Shown here piece by piece: positions 7,807 through 15,075 of a DNA stretch of 64,000 bases. This DNA comes from Paenibacillus sabuli. Its GTDB lineage: Bacteria; Bacillota; Bacilli; Paenibacillales; Paenibacillaceae. The stretch is taken from NCBI RefSeq assembly GCF_014705605.1, contig NZ_JACXIZ010000015.1, positions 124,001 to 188,000 on the forward strand, in the 5' to 3' direction. Each line of letters starts with the position of its first letter. Within the stretch, counting starts at the first letter, position 1. Both the position numbers and the translations under genes were made by a program. Below the pieces are notes generated by a model, which worked only from the letters and a program-made list of their open reading frames with translations, made no database searches and was not told where the DNA came from.

Positions 7807-8517
7807 ATGAATCTGGAAGCGACGATGCAGGAGCTCGAGTCTCTGGCCAAGCCGATGATGAAAAAGCGGTACTTGAGCAACGGGGCGCGCGAGCCGCTCT
7901 ACGGCGTCGCGACCGGCGCGATGAAGCCGATGGCAAGGCGCATCAAGAAGGATCAGGCGCTGGCCGAGCAGCTGTACGCGACCGGCAATTACGACGCCAT
8001 GTATTTCGCCGGCGTGATCGCGGATCCGGCGGCGATGACGGCGGATGATTTCGAGCGCTGGATGGACGAGGCGTATTTTTTCATGGTGTCCGATTATGTC
8101 GTGGCGGTGACGCTCTCCGAGACCGACATCGCGCAGCAGGTCGCGGACAAGTGGATCGCCAGCGGCGACGAGCTGCGCAGATCGGCGGGCTGGAGCTGCT
8201 ACTGCTGGCTGCTCGGCAGCCGTCCGGACGAGCAGTTCGATGCGGCTAAGCTAGCGGCGATGCTGGATCAGGTAGAGCAGACCCTTCGCACGGCGCCGCC
8301 GCGCGCGCAGCACGCCATGAACAACTTCCTCTATACCGTCGCGATCTCGTACGTGCCGCTGCACGGGCGGGCGTTGGAGCTGGCCGAGTCGCTCGGCCCG
8401 ATCGAAGTCCGGCAAGAAGGTCATAAGAAAAGCACCGTGCTTCATGCCGCCGAGGGCATTCACAAGGCGCTGGCGCGCGGGCAGCTCGGCTTCAAGCGCA
8501 GTTATGTGCGCTGCTGA
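7807..8517 (+). CDS. DNA alkylation repair protein (AlkD-like, HEAT-like repeats)
   Basis: 236 residues, all-helical, matching AlkD-type DNA glycosylases: an N-terminal MKKRYLSNGAREPLYGVATGAMKPMARRIKKDQ segment, the AMYFAGVIADP repeat, and a C-terminal GHKKSTVLHAAEGIHKAL. AlkD enzymes release N3- and N7-alkylated bases without flipping them. ATG 7807 is chosen for the GGAGGGAGG at 7792-7800; the frame is open to 7741 without a better start. A strong terminator follows at 8572. Catalytic residues of true AlkD (Trp/Asp) were not mapped with certainty, so this may be a non-catalytic relative. Confidence 0.8.
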   Translation: MNLEATMQELESLAKPMMKKRYLSNGAREPLYGVATGAMKPMARRIKKDQALAEQLYATGNYDAMYFAGVIADPAAMTADDFERWMDEAYFFMVSDYVVAVTLSETDIAQQVADKWIASGDELRRSAGWSCYCWLLGSRPDEQFDAAKLAAMLDQVEQTLRTAPPRAQHAMNNFLYTVAISYVPLHGRALELAESLGPIEVRQEGHKKSTVLHAAEGIHKALARGQLGFKRSYVRC

Positions 8518-8571
8518 TTGCATTCCGGTCAGCGCTCTGCACCAAGATTTCACCAGGATTGAATTAACCGC

Positions 8572-8615
8572 CCGACTGGCGGCACCGCACGCGGTGCTGT
8601 CAGTCGGTTTTTTTT
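8572..8615 (+). terminator. Intrinsic terminator after the AlkD-like gene
   Basis: CCGACTGGCGGCACCGC pairs with GGTGCTGTCAGTCGG (two mismatches) around an ACGC loop, followed by eight T. Confidence 0.85.
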
Positions 8616-8766
8616 GAATTTCTCTGAACGTTACATGCCACGCCGCCAGAAGACGGCGGGAGTCGTTTCGCCTTGCCGCGTCAAGCACAAGGGGTTAAAA
8701 TTACCCTCCGCTATAAGTAGACATAACTAATATTATGTAAACTAAAAAGCCGTGAAGCGATTGGAT

Positions 8767-8903
8767 CGGTGCGAATGGTGAGCTGCTGTGCGAACACGGC
8801 CAAAAATCACCGCTAAGCGTTCACCATGTCCGTTACGGTTGGCTTCCTCACAGCTAAAGCGGGCTGGCCGCTTGTATCAGCTTTTCGACGCTCATTCGCA
8901 CCG
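8767..8903. repeat. 137-bp element bounded by 11-bp inverted repeats
   Basis: CGGTGCGAATG (8767-8777) and CATTCGCACCG (8893-8903) are exact reverse complements. Inside, at 8813-8835, lies one copy of a 23-bp element (CTAAGCGT...GTCCGTTA) that recurs four times at 30978-31160. No ORF is convincing. It may be a small non-autonomous mobile element or a long hairpin RNA. An unrelated palindrome (ACATAA...TTATGT, 8721-8739) lies upstream. Confidence 0.45.
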
Positions 8904-8979
8904 GGCATCAGCAGTTGTGACCCCGCTCACGGGAGGGTGGCACTTGATCGAATTTGTCAGCGCAAGCTCACTTGTAAGC

Positions 8980-9031
8980 TTGACAAGTAAACTTGGCAGA
9001 TGTATGATTGGTTGTGCCAAGTAAACTTGGC
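8980..9031 (+). promoter_or_regulatory. Promoter with two copies of a CAAGTAAACTTG operator
   Basis: TTGACA (8980-8985), 17-base spacer and TATGAT (9003-9008) form a good promoter. The palindrome CAAGTAAACTTG occurs between -35 and -10 (8984-8995) and again just after the -10 as GCCAAGTAAACTTGGC (9016-9031); a related CTTGT...ACAAG palindrome precedes (8971-8987). The placement is that of autorepression, most simply by the XRE regulator at 9475. Downstream, a short repeat of CAGCACACARCATGC runs from about 9042 to 9085. Confidence 0.6.
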
Positions 9032-9143
9032 GAAAAATACACAACATGCGAGCAGCACACAGCATGCGACCAGCACACAACATGCCCGCTTCATGGCAGC
9101 ATGAAGCGAAAGTGGGGGGATTGCCATTCGCAAAGAAGAGATT

Positions 9144-9470
9144 TTGGCGAGAAGCCGCAAGGAAAACAAGGCCCGTGATTTGTACAAAATCGAGGTGCAG
9201 GTCCAGGCGGGCAGTATCGGTTCGCTGGCGGCGAGCTTGCTGGCAACGGTTCTGTTCGTGACTCAGGTCGTGGTGAAGGACAACTGGGATTTCGGTTTGT
9301 ACGCTGTTATTTTTTCCGTTTCCGCCGCCGGCTTTTTGTACAAAGCGTTTCGCATGAAGCGGCGACGCGACATCGCGCTCGCCATCGCTTTTACTTTGGC
9401 TACATTGCTCTTGACGGCGCTGCACATCCTGGAGCTGCTGGATTACGATGTCGCGCGTCTGGCAGGGTGA
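9144..9470 (+). CDS. Small membrane protein (DUF6442-like)
   Basis: Encodes LARSRKENKARDLYKIEVQVQAGSIG... followed by three or four hydrophobic helices (SLAASLLATVLFVTQVVV, FGLYAVIFSVSAAGFLYKAF, IALAIAFTLATLLLTALHIL). The KSRKENKxxDxYxxE start and small size match a family usually paired with an XRE regulator. The nearest legal start is TTG 9144, but the conserved N-terminal pattern extends in frame to 9120 (A-I-R-K-E-E-I-L-A), where only ATT behind GGGGGG could serve, so the start is unsettled. The stop lies 4 bases before the regulator's ATG. Function unknown. Confidence 0.65.
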   Translation: MARSRKENKARDLYKIEVQVQAGSIGSLAASLLATVLFVTQVVVKDNWDFGLYAVIFSVSAAGFLYKAFRMKRRRDIALAIAFTLATLLLTALHILELLDYDVARLAG

Positions 9471-9474
9471 GCGG

Positions 9475-9684
9475 ATGGACGATCAGCTCATTTTGCGCAA
9501 TCGTCTCAAGGAAGCCCGCAGCGAGAGCAAGCTTTCGCAGTCGCAGCTGGCCGAGCTGGTCGGCGTCTCCCGGAACACGATCAGCTCCATCGAGACCGGC
9601 CAATTCAATCCGACCGCCAAGCTTGCCCTGATCCTTTGCATTGCCCTCGACAAAAAATTTGAAGACCTTTTTTATTTTGAATAA
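9475..9684 (+). CDS. Small XRE/YozG-type HTH regulator
   Basis: 69 residues, almost only a helix-turn-helix (RLKEARSESKLSQSQLAELVGVSRNTISSIETGQFNPTAKLALIL) with the short tail DKKFEDLFYFE typical of this group. ATG 9475 is preferred to the upstream ATG 9448, because AGGGTGAG lies 4-11 bases ahead and family members start here. It sits between the small membrane protein and the exporter, consistent with control of this cluster through the CAAGTAAACTTG sites at 8984 and 9016. Confidence 0.85.
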   Translation: MDDQLILRNRLKEARSESKLSQSQLAELVGVSRNTISSIETGQFNPTAKLALILCIALDKKFEDLFYFE

Positions 9685-9698
9685 GGAGGTGTAACAAT

Positions 9699-10184
9699 TT
9701 GGACATGGAAAGTATTTTCGAAAGCGTCAGAGAAGCGCCGCTGCTTATGCAGCTCGGGGTCGTGTTTCTGATTTCGCTGGTTCCTTTTTTGGAAGGGTAC
9801 GTCGCGGCGCCGGCCGGAATCTTTATCGGATTCCCGGCGATTCCGACGATTGTGGCCGCCTCGCTGGGCAACTGGCTCTCCGTGATGGCGGTTGTGGCGC
9901 TGTATGGCAAGCTCAGAAAGCGCAAGCGGGATAAACCGGAATCGGAACGTTCCAAAAAACGAATGGAAAAAGCTCGCAAGTTGTTTAACAAGTACGGTGT
10001 GCCCGGTGTGGCATTGATCGGTCCGCTCGTCTTCGGCCATCACATCGGCGCCTTCATTTCGCTCGTATCCGGCGCCTCCAGACAATACGTGGCGCTATGG
10101 ATGACAATCGGCGTCCTGGTATGGACGATCGCCGCGGGCGCGCTGGCCACCGCAGGGGTAGATCTGGCGAGCCGCGTGCATTAA
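9699..10184 (+). CDS. Small multidrug-export-type membrane protein (PF06695-like)
   Basis: 161 residues with four or so membrane segments. The FLISLVPFLEGYVAAPAGIFIGFPA start and the later RKLFNKYGVPGVALIGPLVFGHHIGAFISLVSGA match the Sm_multidrug_ex family (a DedA-like fold). TTG start at 9699, 9 bases after AAGGAGGT (9683-9690). It is transcribed with the XRE gene (14-base gap). Substrate unproven; the family name comes from an early drug-efflux report. Confidence 0.75.
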   Translation: MDMESIFESVREAPLLMQLGVVFLISLVPFLEGYVAAPAGIFIGFPAIPTIVAASLGNWLSVMAVVALYGKLRKRKRDKPESERSKKRMEKARKLFNKYGVPGVALIGPLVFGHHIGAFISLVSGASRQYVALWMTIGVLVWTIAAGALATAGVDLASRVH

Positions 10185-10263
10185 CGCGCACACGAATAAA
10201 AAAATATGGAAAGGATGATTTTTGATGGCCAACTTATAGATTCTATATATACAAGCTAAAGAC

Positions 10264-10294
10264 CGGGCGGGTTCTCCTATCGAGAACTCGCCCG
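10264..10294 (+). terminator. Hairpin after the exporter gene
   Basis: CGGGCGGGTTCTC pairs with GAGAACTCGCCCG (one mismatch) around CTATC. Only a weak T-rich tail follows, so termination is probable but not certain. Confidence 0.6.
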
Positions 10295-10380
10295 ATTTGC
10301 ATTTCGTCTGTCTGCTCCGTCTGTTCTCGGAACGATTCGTCAAAAAATGACAGTCTTTTACTTCGCCTGGTTTCGCCTGG

Positions 10381-10398
10381 TTGTGACTTTTTTCACAG
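10381..10398. promoter_or_regulatory. Rex-like operator upstream of cydABDC
   Basis: TTGTGACTTTTTTCACAG matches the Rex consensus TTGTGAA-N4-TTCACAA at 12 of 14 informative positions. Rex is the NADH-sensing repressor of cytochrome bd operons in Bacillota. The site lies 255 bases before cydA, so the operon would have a long leader. A candidate promoter (TTGGTT-N17-TATAGT, 10446-10474) lies downstream of it. Confidence 0.65.
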
Positions 10399-10480
10399 AG
10401 TTGTCAGAAAGATTTGAAGGTTTTTGGGAACTTCGCCGTTCTGGATTGGTTTTAGCCGGTTAATTGCGTATAGTAGGAGA

Positions 10481-10613
10481 CAAGGCGAAACGGCACCGCC
10501 GTCTTTTGGCGGCGATGCGCGTTTCGTTCCGAGAAATTTAGAAAAGTATAGAGGAAATCATATACTTCCTATAATTTCAAGGCGAAACGGCACCGCCGTC
10601 TTTTGGCGGCGAT
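10481..10613 (+). repeat. Two identical 36-bp repeats in the cydA leader
   Basis: Copies at 10481-10516 and 10578-10613 are identical and each can form the CCGCC/GGCGG hairpin. Both start CAAGGCGAAACGGCACC. Copy 1 continues into GATGCGCGTTTCGTTC, giving a 22-base match (10508-10529) to 21646-21667. They lie in the untranslated leader of cydA, the second ending 40 bases before the start. The rest of 10295-10652 holds the Rex-like site and no gene. Confidence 0.75.
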
Positions 10614-10652
10614 AATTTTAAAAAAAAACGAACGAGAGGGGACGACCGGACA

Positions 10653-12011
10653 TTGGACATTGATACAGTACTATGGAGCCGCTTGCTGACCGGACTGACG
10701 CTTACCTTTCATGTCATCTATGCGACGATCGGCGTCGGCGTGCCGCTCATGATCGCGATTGCCGAGTTCGTCGGCATTCGCAAGAAGGACCCGCATTATA
10801 TTCTGATGGCCAAGCGCTGGACGCGCGGCTTCATTATATCCGTAGCGGTCGGCGTGGTGACCGGGACGGCGATTGCGCTGCAATTGGCCCTCGTCTGGCC
10901 GAACTTTATGCAGCTGGCCGGCAACGTCATCGCGCTGCCGCTGTTCATGGAGGTGTTCGCTTTTTTCTTCGAAGCGATCTTCCTCGGCATATATTTGTAC
11001 ACCTGGAATCGATTCCGCAATCCGTATGTGCACTGGCTGTTGACGTTCCCCATTGTCATCGGAGCCGGGATGTCGGCCTTCTTCATCACGACGGTCAACG
11101 GCTTCATGAATCAGCCGGAGGGCTTCGCGCTGGAGAACGGCAGCTTCGCCGCCGTCGATCCGGTGGCCGCGATGCTCAATACGGCCACGCCGTCCAAGGT
11201 ATTCCACGTGCTGAGCTCGGCCTACATGACGGGCGCCGCGCTGCTGGCGGGCATCGCCGCTCTGGTCATACTAAAGAAAGGCGTCTCGGCGTATCATAAA
11301 AAGGCGCTCAACCTGATGATGGCCGTCGTGCTCGTGTTCAGTGCGCTCACCGTGCTGGCGGGCGATGTGTCGGCCAAGTATCTGGCCAAGCATCAGCCGG
11401 AGAAGCTGGCCGCGGCCGAATGGCACTTCGAGACCGAGCGCGGCGCGGATCTGCTCGTGTTCGGCTGGTTGAACGATCAGCTTGAGGCCGTCGGCGTATT
11501 GCGCATTCCGAAGGCGCTCAGCTTTCTCGGCTTCGGCGACTTCGACGCCGAGGTGCGGGGACTCGAGGAGTTTCCGCGAGACGAGTGGCCGCCGCTCGTC
11601 TCGCACTATTTATTCGATCTGATGGTCAGCATCGGCTTCGTCATTCTCGGCATCTCGCTGCTCTACTTCCTGTTCAAGTTCTGGAAGAAGCGGGACGCCT
11701 ACAACAAGTGGCTGATGCGGGCCGTGCTATGGAGCGCGCCGCTGGCCTTCCTCGCGGTGGAGCTGGGCTGGTTCTACGCCGAGGTCGGACGCCAGCCGTG
11801 GATCATTCGCGGGTACATGCGGGTCGAGGAGGCCGCGACCACCTCGCCATCCGTCGTCTGGCTTTTCTTCCTGTTCCTGCTGCTGTACATTGTGCTGGGC
11901 ACGATTTCGGTGATCGTCTTGCGCCGTCTGTTCCGTCACAATCCGGCCGAGGCGGAGCTCGAGAAGCATTTGCAGGAGCAAGCGGCCAGCAGAGGGGGTG
12001 ACGCGCGATGA
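10653..12011 (+). CDS. cydA: Cytochrome bd ubiquinol oxidase subunit I
   Basis: 452 residues with about nine membrane helices. CydA binds haems b558, b595 and d and oxidises quinol. Visible marks are the early TGLTLTFHVIYATIGVGVPLM histidine segment, MEVFAFFFEAIFLGIYLYTWNRF, the signature EVGRQPWIIRGYMR and a short Q-loop typical of Bacillota. TTG start at 10653 with GAGAGGGG 11-18 bases upstream. It overlaps cydB by 4 bases (ATGA), which indicates translational coupling. A Rex-like site upstream suggests induction under low oxygen or high NADH. Confidence 0.95.
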   Translation: MDIDTVLWSRLLTGLTLTFHVIYATIGVGVPLMIAIAEFVGIRKKDPHYILMAKRWTRGFIISVAVGVVTGTAIALQLALVWPNFMQLAGNVIALPLFMEVFAFFFEAIFLGIYLYTWNRFRNPYVHWLLTFPIVIGAGMSAFFITTVNGFMNQPEGFALENGSFAAVDPVAAMLNTATPSKVFHVLSSAYMTGAALLAGIAALVILKKGVSAYHKKALNLMMAVVLVFSALTVLAGDVSAKYLAKHQPEKLAAAEWHFETERGADLLVFGWLNDQLEAVGVLRIPKALSFLGFGDFDAEVRGLEEFPRDEWPPLVSHYLFDLMVSIGFVILGISLLYFLFKFWKKRDAYNKWLMRAVLWSAPLAFLAVELGWFYAEVGRQPWIIRGYMRVEEAATTSPSVVWLFFLFLLLYIVLGTISVIVLRRLFRHNPAEAELEKHLQEQAASRGGDAR

Positions 12012-13024
12012 TCAGCTATGAGCTGCTTGGCATCACGGTGCTGTGGTTGTTTTTGTACGGGTACCTGATTGTGGCCTCGATTGATTTCGGCGCCGGATTT
12101 TTCGCCTTTTATGCGCGCTTGACGAAGCAGGACCATCTGATCAACCGCTTGATCTCGCGCTACCTGTCTCCGGTCTGGGAGATTACGAACGTCTTTTTCG
12201 TCTTTTTCTTCGTCGGCATTGTCGGCTTTTTCCCGGATACGGCGCATTATTACGGCTCGGCGCTGCTCGTCCCGGGCAGCATTGCGATCATTCTGCTGGC
12301 GATTCGGGGCTCGTTCTACGCCTTTGAGAATTACGGCTCCAAGGAGAATACGCTGTACCTGTTCCTGTACGGGGCGACGGGCCTGCTGATCCCGGCGTCG
12401 CTGTCGGTGGCGCTGACGCTCTCCGAGGGCGGCTTCATCGTCGAGACGGACGGCGTCGTGGCGCTGCAGTATTATACGCTGTTCACGAGTCCGCTGTCCT
12501 GGAGCATCGTGGCGCTGGCCATCGTGTCCGTCCTGTTCATCAGCGGCGCGTTTCTGGCCTTCTACGCCTCGCGCGCCGACGATCAGCCCGCGCTCAAGCT
12601 GCTGCGGTCGTACGCCTTGTTCTGGAGCACGCCGACGATCATTGCCGCGCTGACGACCTTCATTTTTTTGAGTCAGCACAATGCGCGCCACTTCGACAAC
12701 ATGATGGACCTGTGGTGGCTGTTCGGCATCTCCGTGGCGTTATTCATGGCGGCGATGTGGCTGCTCTACAGCGGGCGCCGCTACGGGCTGGCCTTCATCT
12801 GCGTCATGCTGCAGTTCCTGTGCGCCTTCTTCGCCTACGGGATCGGGCACTACCCGTATATCCTCGATCCGTATATCACGATCGCGGATGGCGCGACCCA
12901 CGAATCGATGGGCATTGCGCTGGTGGCCGCGTTTATCGGCGGATTGTGCCTGCTGATTCCGTCGCTGATTCTCGTCTTTAAGCTGTTCTTGTTCGATGCG
13001 GATTATGTAAAGGGCAAGAAGTAG
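12008..13024 (+). CDS. cydB: Cytochrome bd ubiquinol oxidase subunit II
   Basis: 338 residues, eight or nine hydrophobic helices, start ATG overlapping the cydA stop. The pattern LWLFLYGYLIVASIDFGAGFFAFYARL and SPVWEITNVFFVFFFVGIVGFFP is that of CydB, the partner of CydA in the terminal oxidase. Length matches Bacillus CydB. An 83-base gap separates it from cydD. Confidence 0.94.
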   Translation: MISYELLGITVLWLFLYGYLIVASIDFGAGFFAFYARLTKQDHLINRLISRYLSPVWEITNVFFVFFFVGIVGFFPDTAHYYGSALLVPGSIAIILLAIRGSFYAFENYGSKENTLYLFLYGATGLLIPASLSVALTLSEGGFIVETDGVVALQYYTLFTSPLSWSIVALAIVSVLFISGAFLAFYASRADDQPALKLLRSYALFWSTPTIIAALTTFIFLSQHNARHFDNMMDLWWLFGISVALFMAAMWLLYSGRRYGLAFICVMLQFLCAFFAYGIGHYPYILDPYITIADGATHESMGIALVAAFIGGLCLLIPSLILVFKLFLFDADYVKGKK

Positions 13025-13107
13025 CGCTGCACCGCATGTCCTGCCGGAGCGCAGGGCAAATGCCGGAGCAGTAGGCCAATCCAGCATGCCAGAGGAGGCG
13101 ATCCGTC

Positions 13108-15075
13108 ATGAAGCGAAAACCACGCCTGTGGTCGGCCCAACTGGCTGCAGCCAGACCCTCGCTGCTGCTGCTGGGGCTGCTCGCGCTCGTGCTGGGCGCC
13201 GCGATCGTCGGGCAATCGGCGCTGATCGCTGCCATTGTCGATCAAGCGTTCCTGGAGCGGGCGCAGCCCGCCGCGCTGCTGGCGCCGCTCGGCACTCTGC
13301 TGGCCGTCATTGCTGTGCGCGTGCTCTGCCTGTACGGCAGCGGCCGCATCGGCCTGACGCTGGCCGCACGGGCCAAGACGGCGATCCGCCAAGCCGCGAT
13401 CCGCAAGCTGGCCCGCGACCCGATGGCTGCGTCGCTGCGCGGCGAGACGGGCGCCAAGGTCAGCGTCGTGATGGATGCCGTCGACGAAGGCGACAGCTAC
13501 TATAGTCAATATATTCCGCGCATGCTGGAGACCGCGTTCGTGCCGCCGCTGCTGCTGATCGTCGTGTTCGCAGTACATTGGCCGTCCGGGCTGATCATGC
13601 TGCTCACTGCGCCGTTCATCCCGATTTTCATGATCCTGGTCGGGCTGCGCACCAAACGCAAGTCGGAGGAGAAGTTCGAGGAGCTGGCCGCCTTTTCCGG
13701 CGCCTTCCTCGGAGCGCTGCAGGGACTGACGACGCTCAAGCTGTACGGCAAGGCCGAGCGCCAGGAGCAGGAGATCGAGCGCAGCAGCAACGGCTTTCGC
13801 GAGGCGACGATGAGCATCCTGCGCATCGCCTTTACGAACACGCTGATGATGGAGCTTGTGGTCATGCTGAGCATCGGCGTCGTCGCGCTGGAGCTGGCTT
13901 TTCGCATGCTGATTCAGCAATCCGTCTCGTTTGAGGCGGCCTTTTTCATCCTGCTGCTCGCCCCTGAATTCTACAGCGCGATCAAAAACCTCGGCACCGC
14001 CTTCCACAGCGGCCGTACGAGCCTGGGCGCGCTGAAGAAGGTCGAGGAGCTGCTGGAGGCGGATGGGCGGGGGGCGGTCGAGTCCGTGGCATCCTCGCGC
14101 CGCGACGCAGCTATGGCGCCTCGCCCGGACGATACGGCGCAGGGAGCGAACCGTGGCGCGGCTGTCGAACCCGTCCAGGACAGCGCGGAGCTCGGAACGG
14201 CAGCAAATGCCGTCTCGGCAGTTGCCGCCCCAAGCGCCGCCGACAAGCTGACGGTGCCGCAGGGTGCGAACCGTGGCGCAGACGCAGTTGCCAAGCCAAG
14301 CGCAAGCCGCAAGCTGACGCTTCCCCAAGATGCGCCGCCAACATTGGAGCTGTACGAGGCGCGGTACGCCTACGGTCCAGGCGCGTTCGCACTCGACGTG
14401 GGCACGGTGCGCATCGCGCCGGGCGAGCATGTCGCGATCGTCGGCCCGAGCGGTGCAGGCAAGACGACGCTGCTCCATCTGTTCGCCGGGCTGCTGCCGC
14501 CGGATCGCGGCGAGCTGCGGATCGACGGTCATCCGCTGGTTGCCTACGAGGCGGATGCCTGGTACCGTCGGATCAGCTATATCACGCAGCATCCGTACGT
14601 ATTCACCGGCACGATCGCAGACAACATCGCCATCGGCGCGCGCGGCGAGGCGTCCCGCGCGGCGATCCGCCGGGCGGCGGAGGCGGCCGGACTCGGCACG
14701 CTGGTGGACGAGCTGCCGCAAGGACTGGACACGGCCGTCGGCGAGAGCGGACGGGGCCTGTCCGGCGGCGAGCGGCAGCGGCTGGCGCTGGCCCGGGCAT
14801 TCGTGAACCGGCCGGGGGTGCTGCTGTTCGACGAGCCGACGGCATCGCTCGATCTGCATACCGAGCAGGTGCTGCAGCGGGCCATTGCCGAGCTGTCGGC
14901 CAGGGCGACGATGATTACCGTGGCGCATCGGCTTCACACGATACGCGCCGCGGACCGCATCCTCTATTTGGAGGAGGGGCGACTGGCGGGCAGCGGCAGG
15001 CACGAGGAGCTGCTGCGCACGCTGCCGTCCTACGCCGAGATGGTCAGATTGCAGGCGGGAGGCGATGGAGCGTGA
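13108..15075 (+). CDS. cydD: Thiol/haem ABC exporter subunit CydD (long linker)
   Basis: 655 residues: a six-helix ABC exporter membrane domain (to about residue 310) and a C-terminal ATPase with GPSGAGKTT, LSGGERQRLALARA and LLFDEPTASLD. CydDC is needed to assemble cytochrome bd and exports reduced thiols or handles haem. Start ATG 13108 with GAGGAGG at 13092-13098. Odd: residues about 317-409 form an Ala/Pro/Asp-rich linker of roughly 90 residues, far longer than usual, containing two QGANRGA copies encoded by a 21-base direct repeat (14139-14159, 14259-14279). Stop overlaps the GTG start of cydC. Confidence 0.92.
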   Translation: MKRKPRLWSAQLAAARPSLLLLGLLALVLGAAIVGQSALIAAIVDQAFLERAQPAALLAPLGTLLAVIAVRVLCLYGSGRIGLTLAARAKTAIRQAAIRKLARDPMAASLRGETGAKVSVVMDAVDEGDSYYSQYIPRMLETAFVPPLLLIVVFAVHWPSGLIMLLTAPFIPIFMILVGLRTKRKSEEKFEELAAFSGAFLGALQGLTTLKLYGKAERQEQEIERSSNGFREATMSILRIAFTNTLMMELVVMLSIGVVALELAFRMLIQQSVSFEAAFFILLLAPEFYSAIKNLGTAFHSGRTSLGALKKVEELLEADGRGAVESVASSRRDAAMAPRPDDTAQGANRGAAVEPVQDSAELGTAANAVSAVAAPSAADKLTVPQGANRGADAVAKPSASRKLTLPQDAPPTLELYEARYAYGPGAFALDVGTVRIAPGEHVAIVGPSGAGKTTLLHLFAGLLPPDRGELRIDGHPLVAYEADAWYRRISYITQHPYVFTGTIADNIAIGARGEASRAAIRRAAEAAGLGTLVDELPQGLDTAVGESGRGLSGGERQRLALARAFVNRPGVLLFDEPTASLDLHTEQVLQRAIAELSARATMITVAHRLHTIRAADRILYLEEGRLAGSGRHEELLRTLPSYAEMVRLQAGGDGA

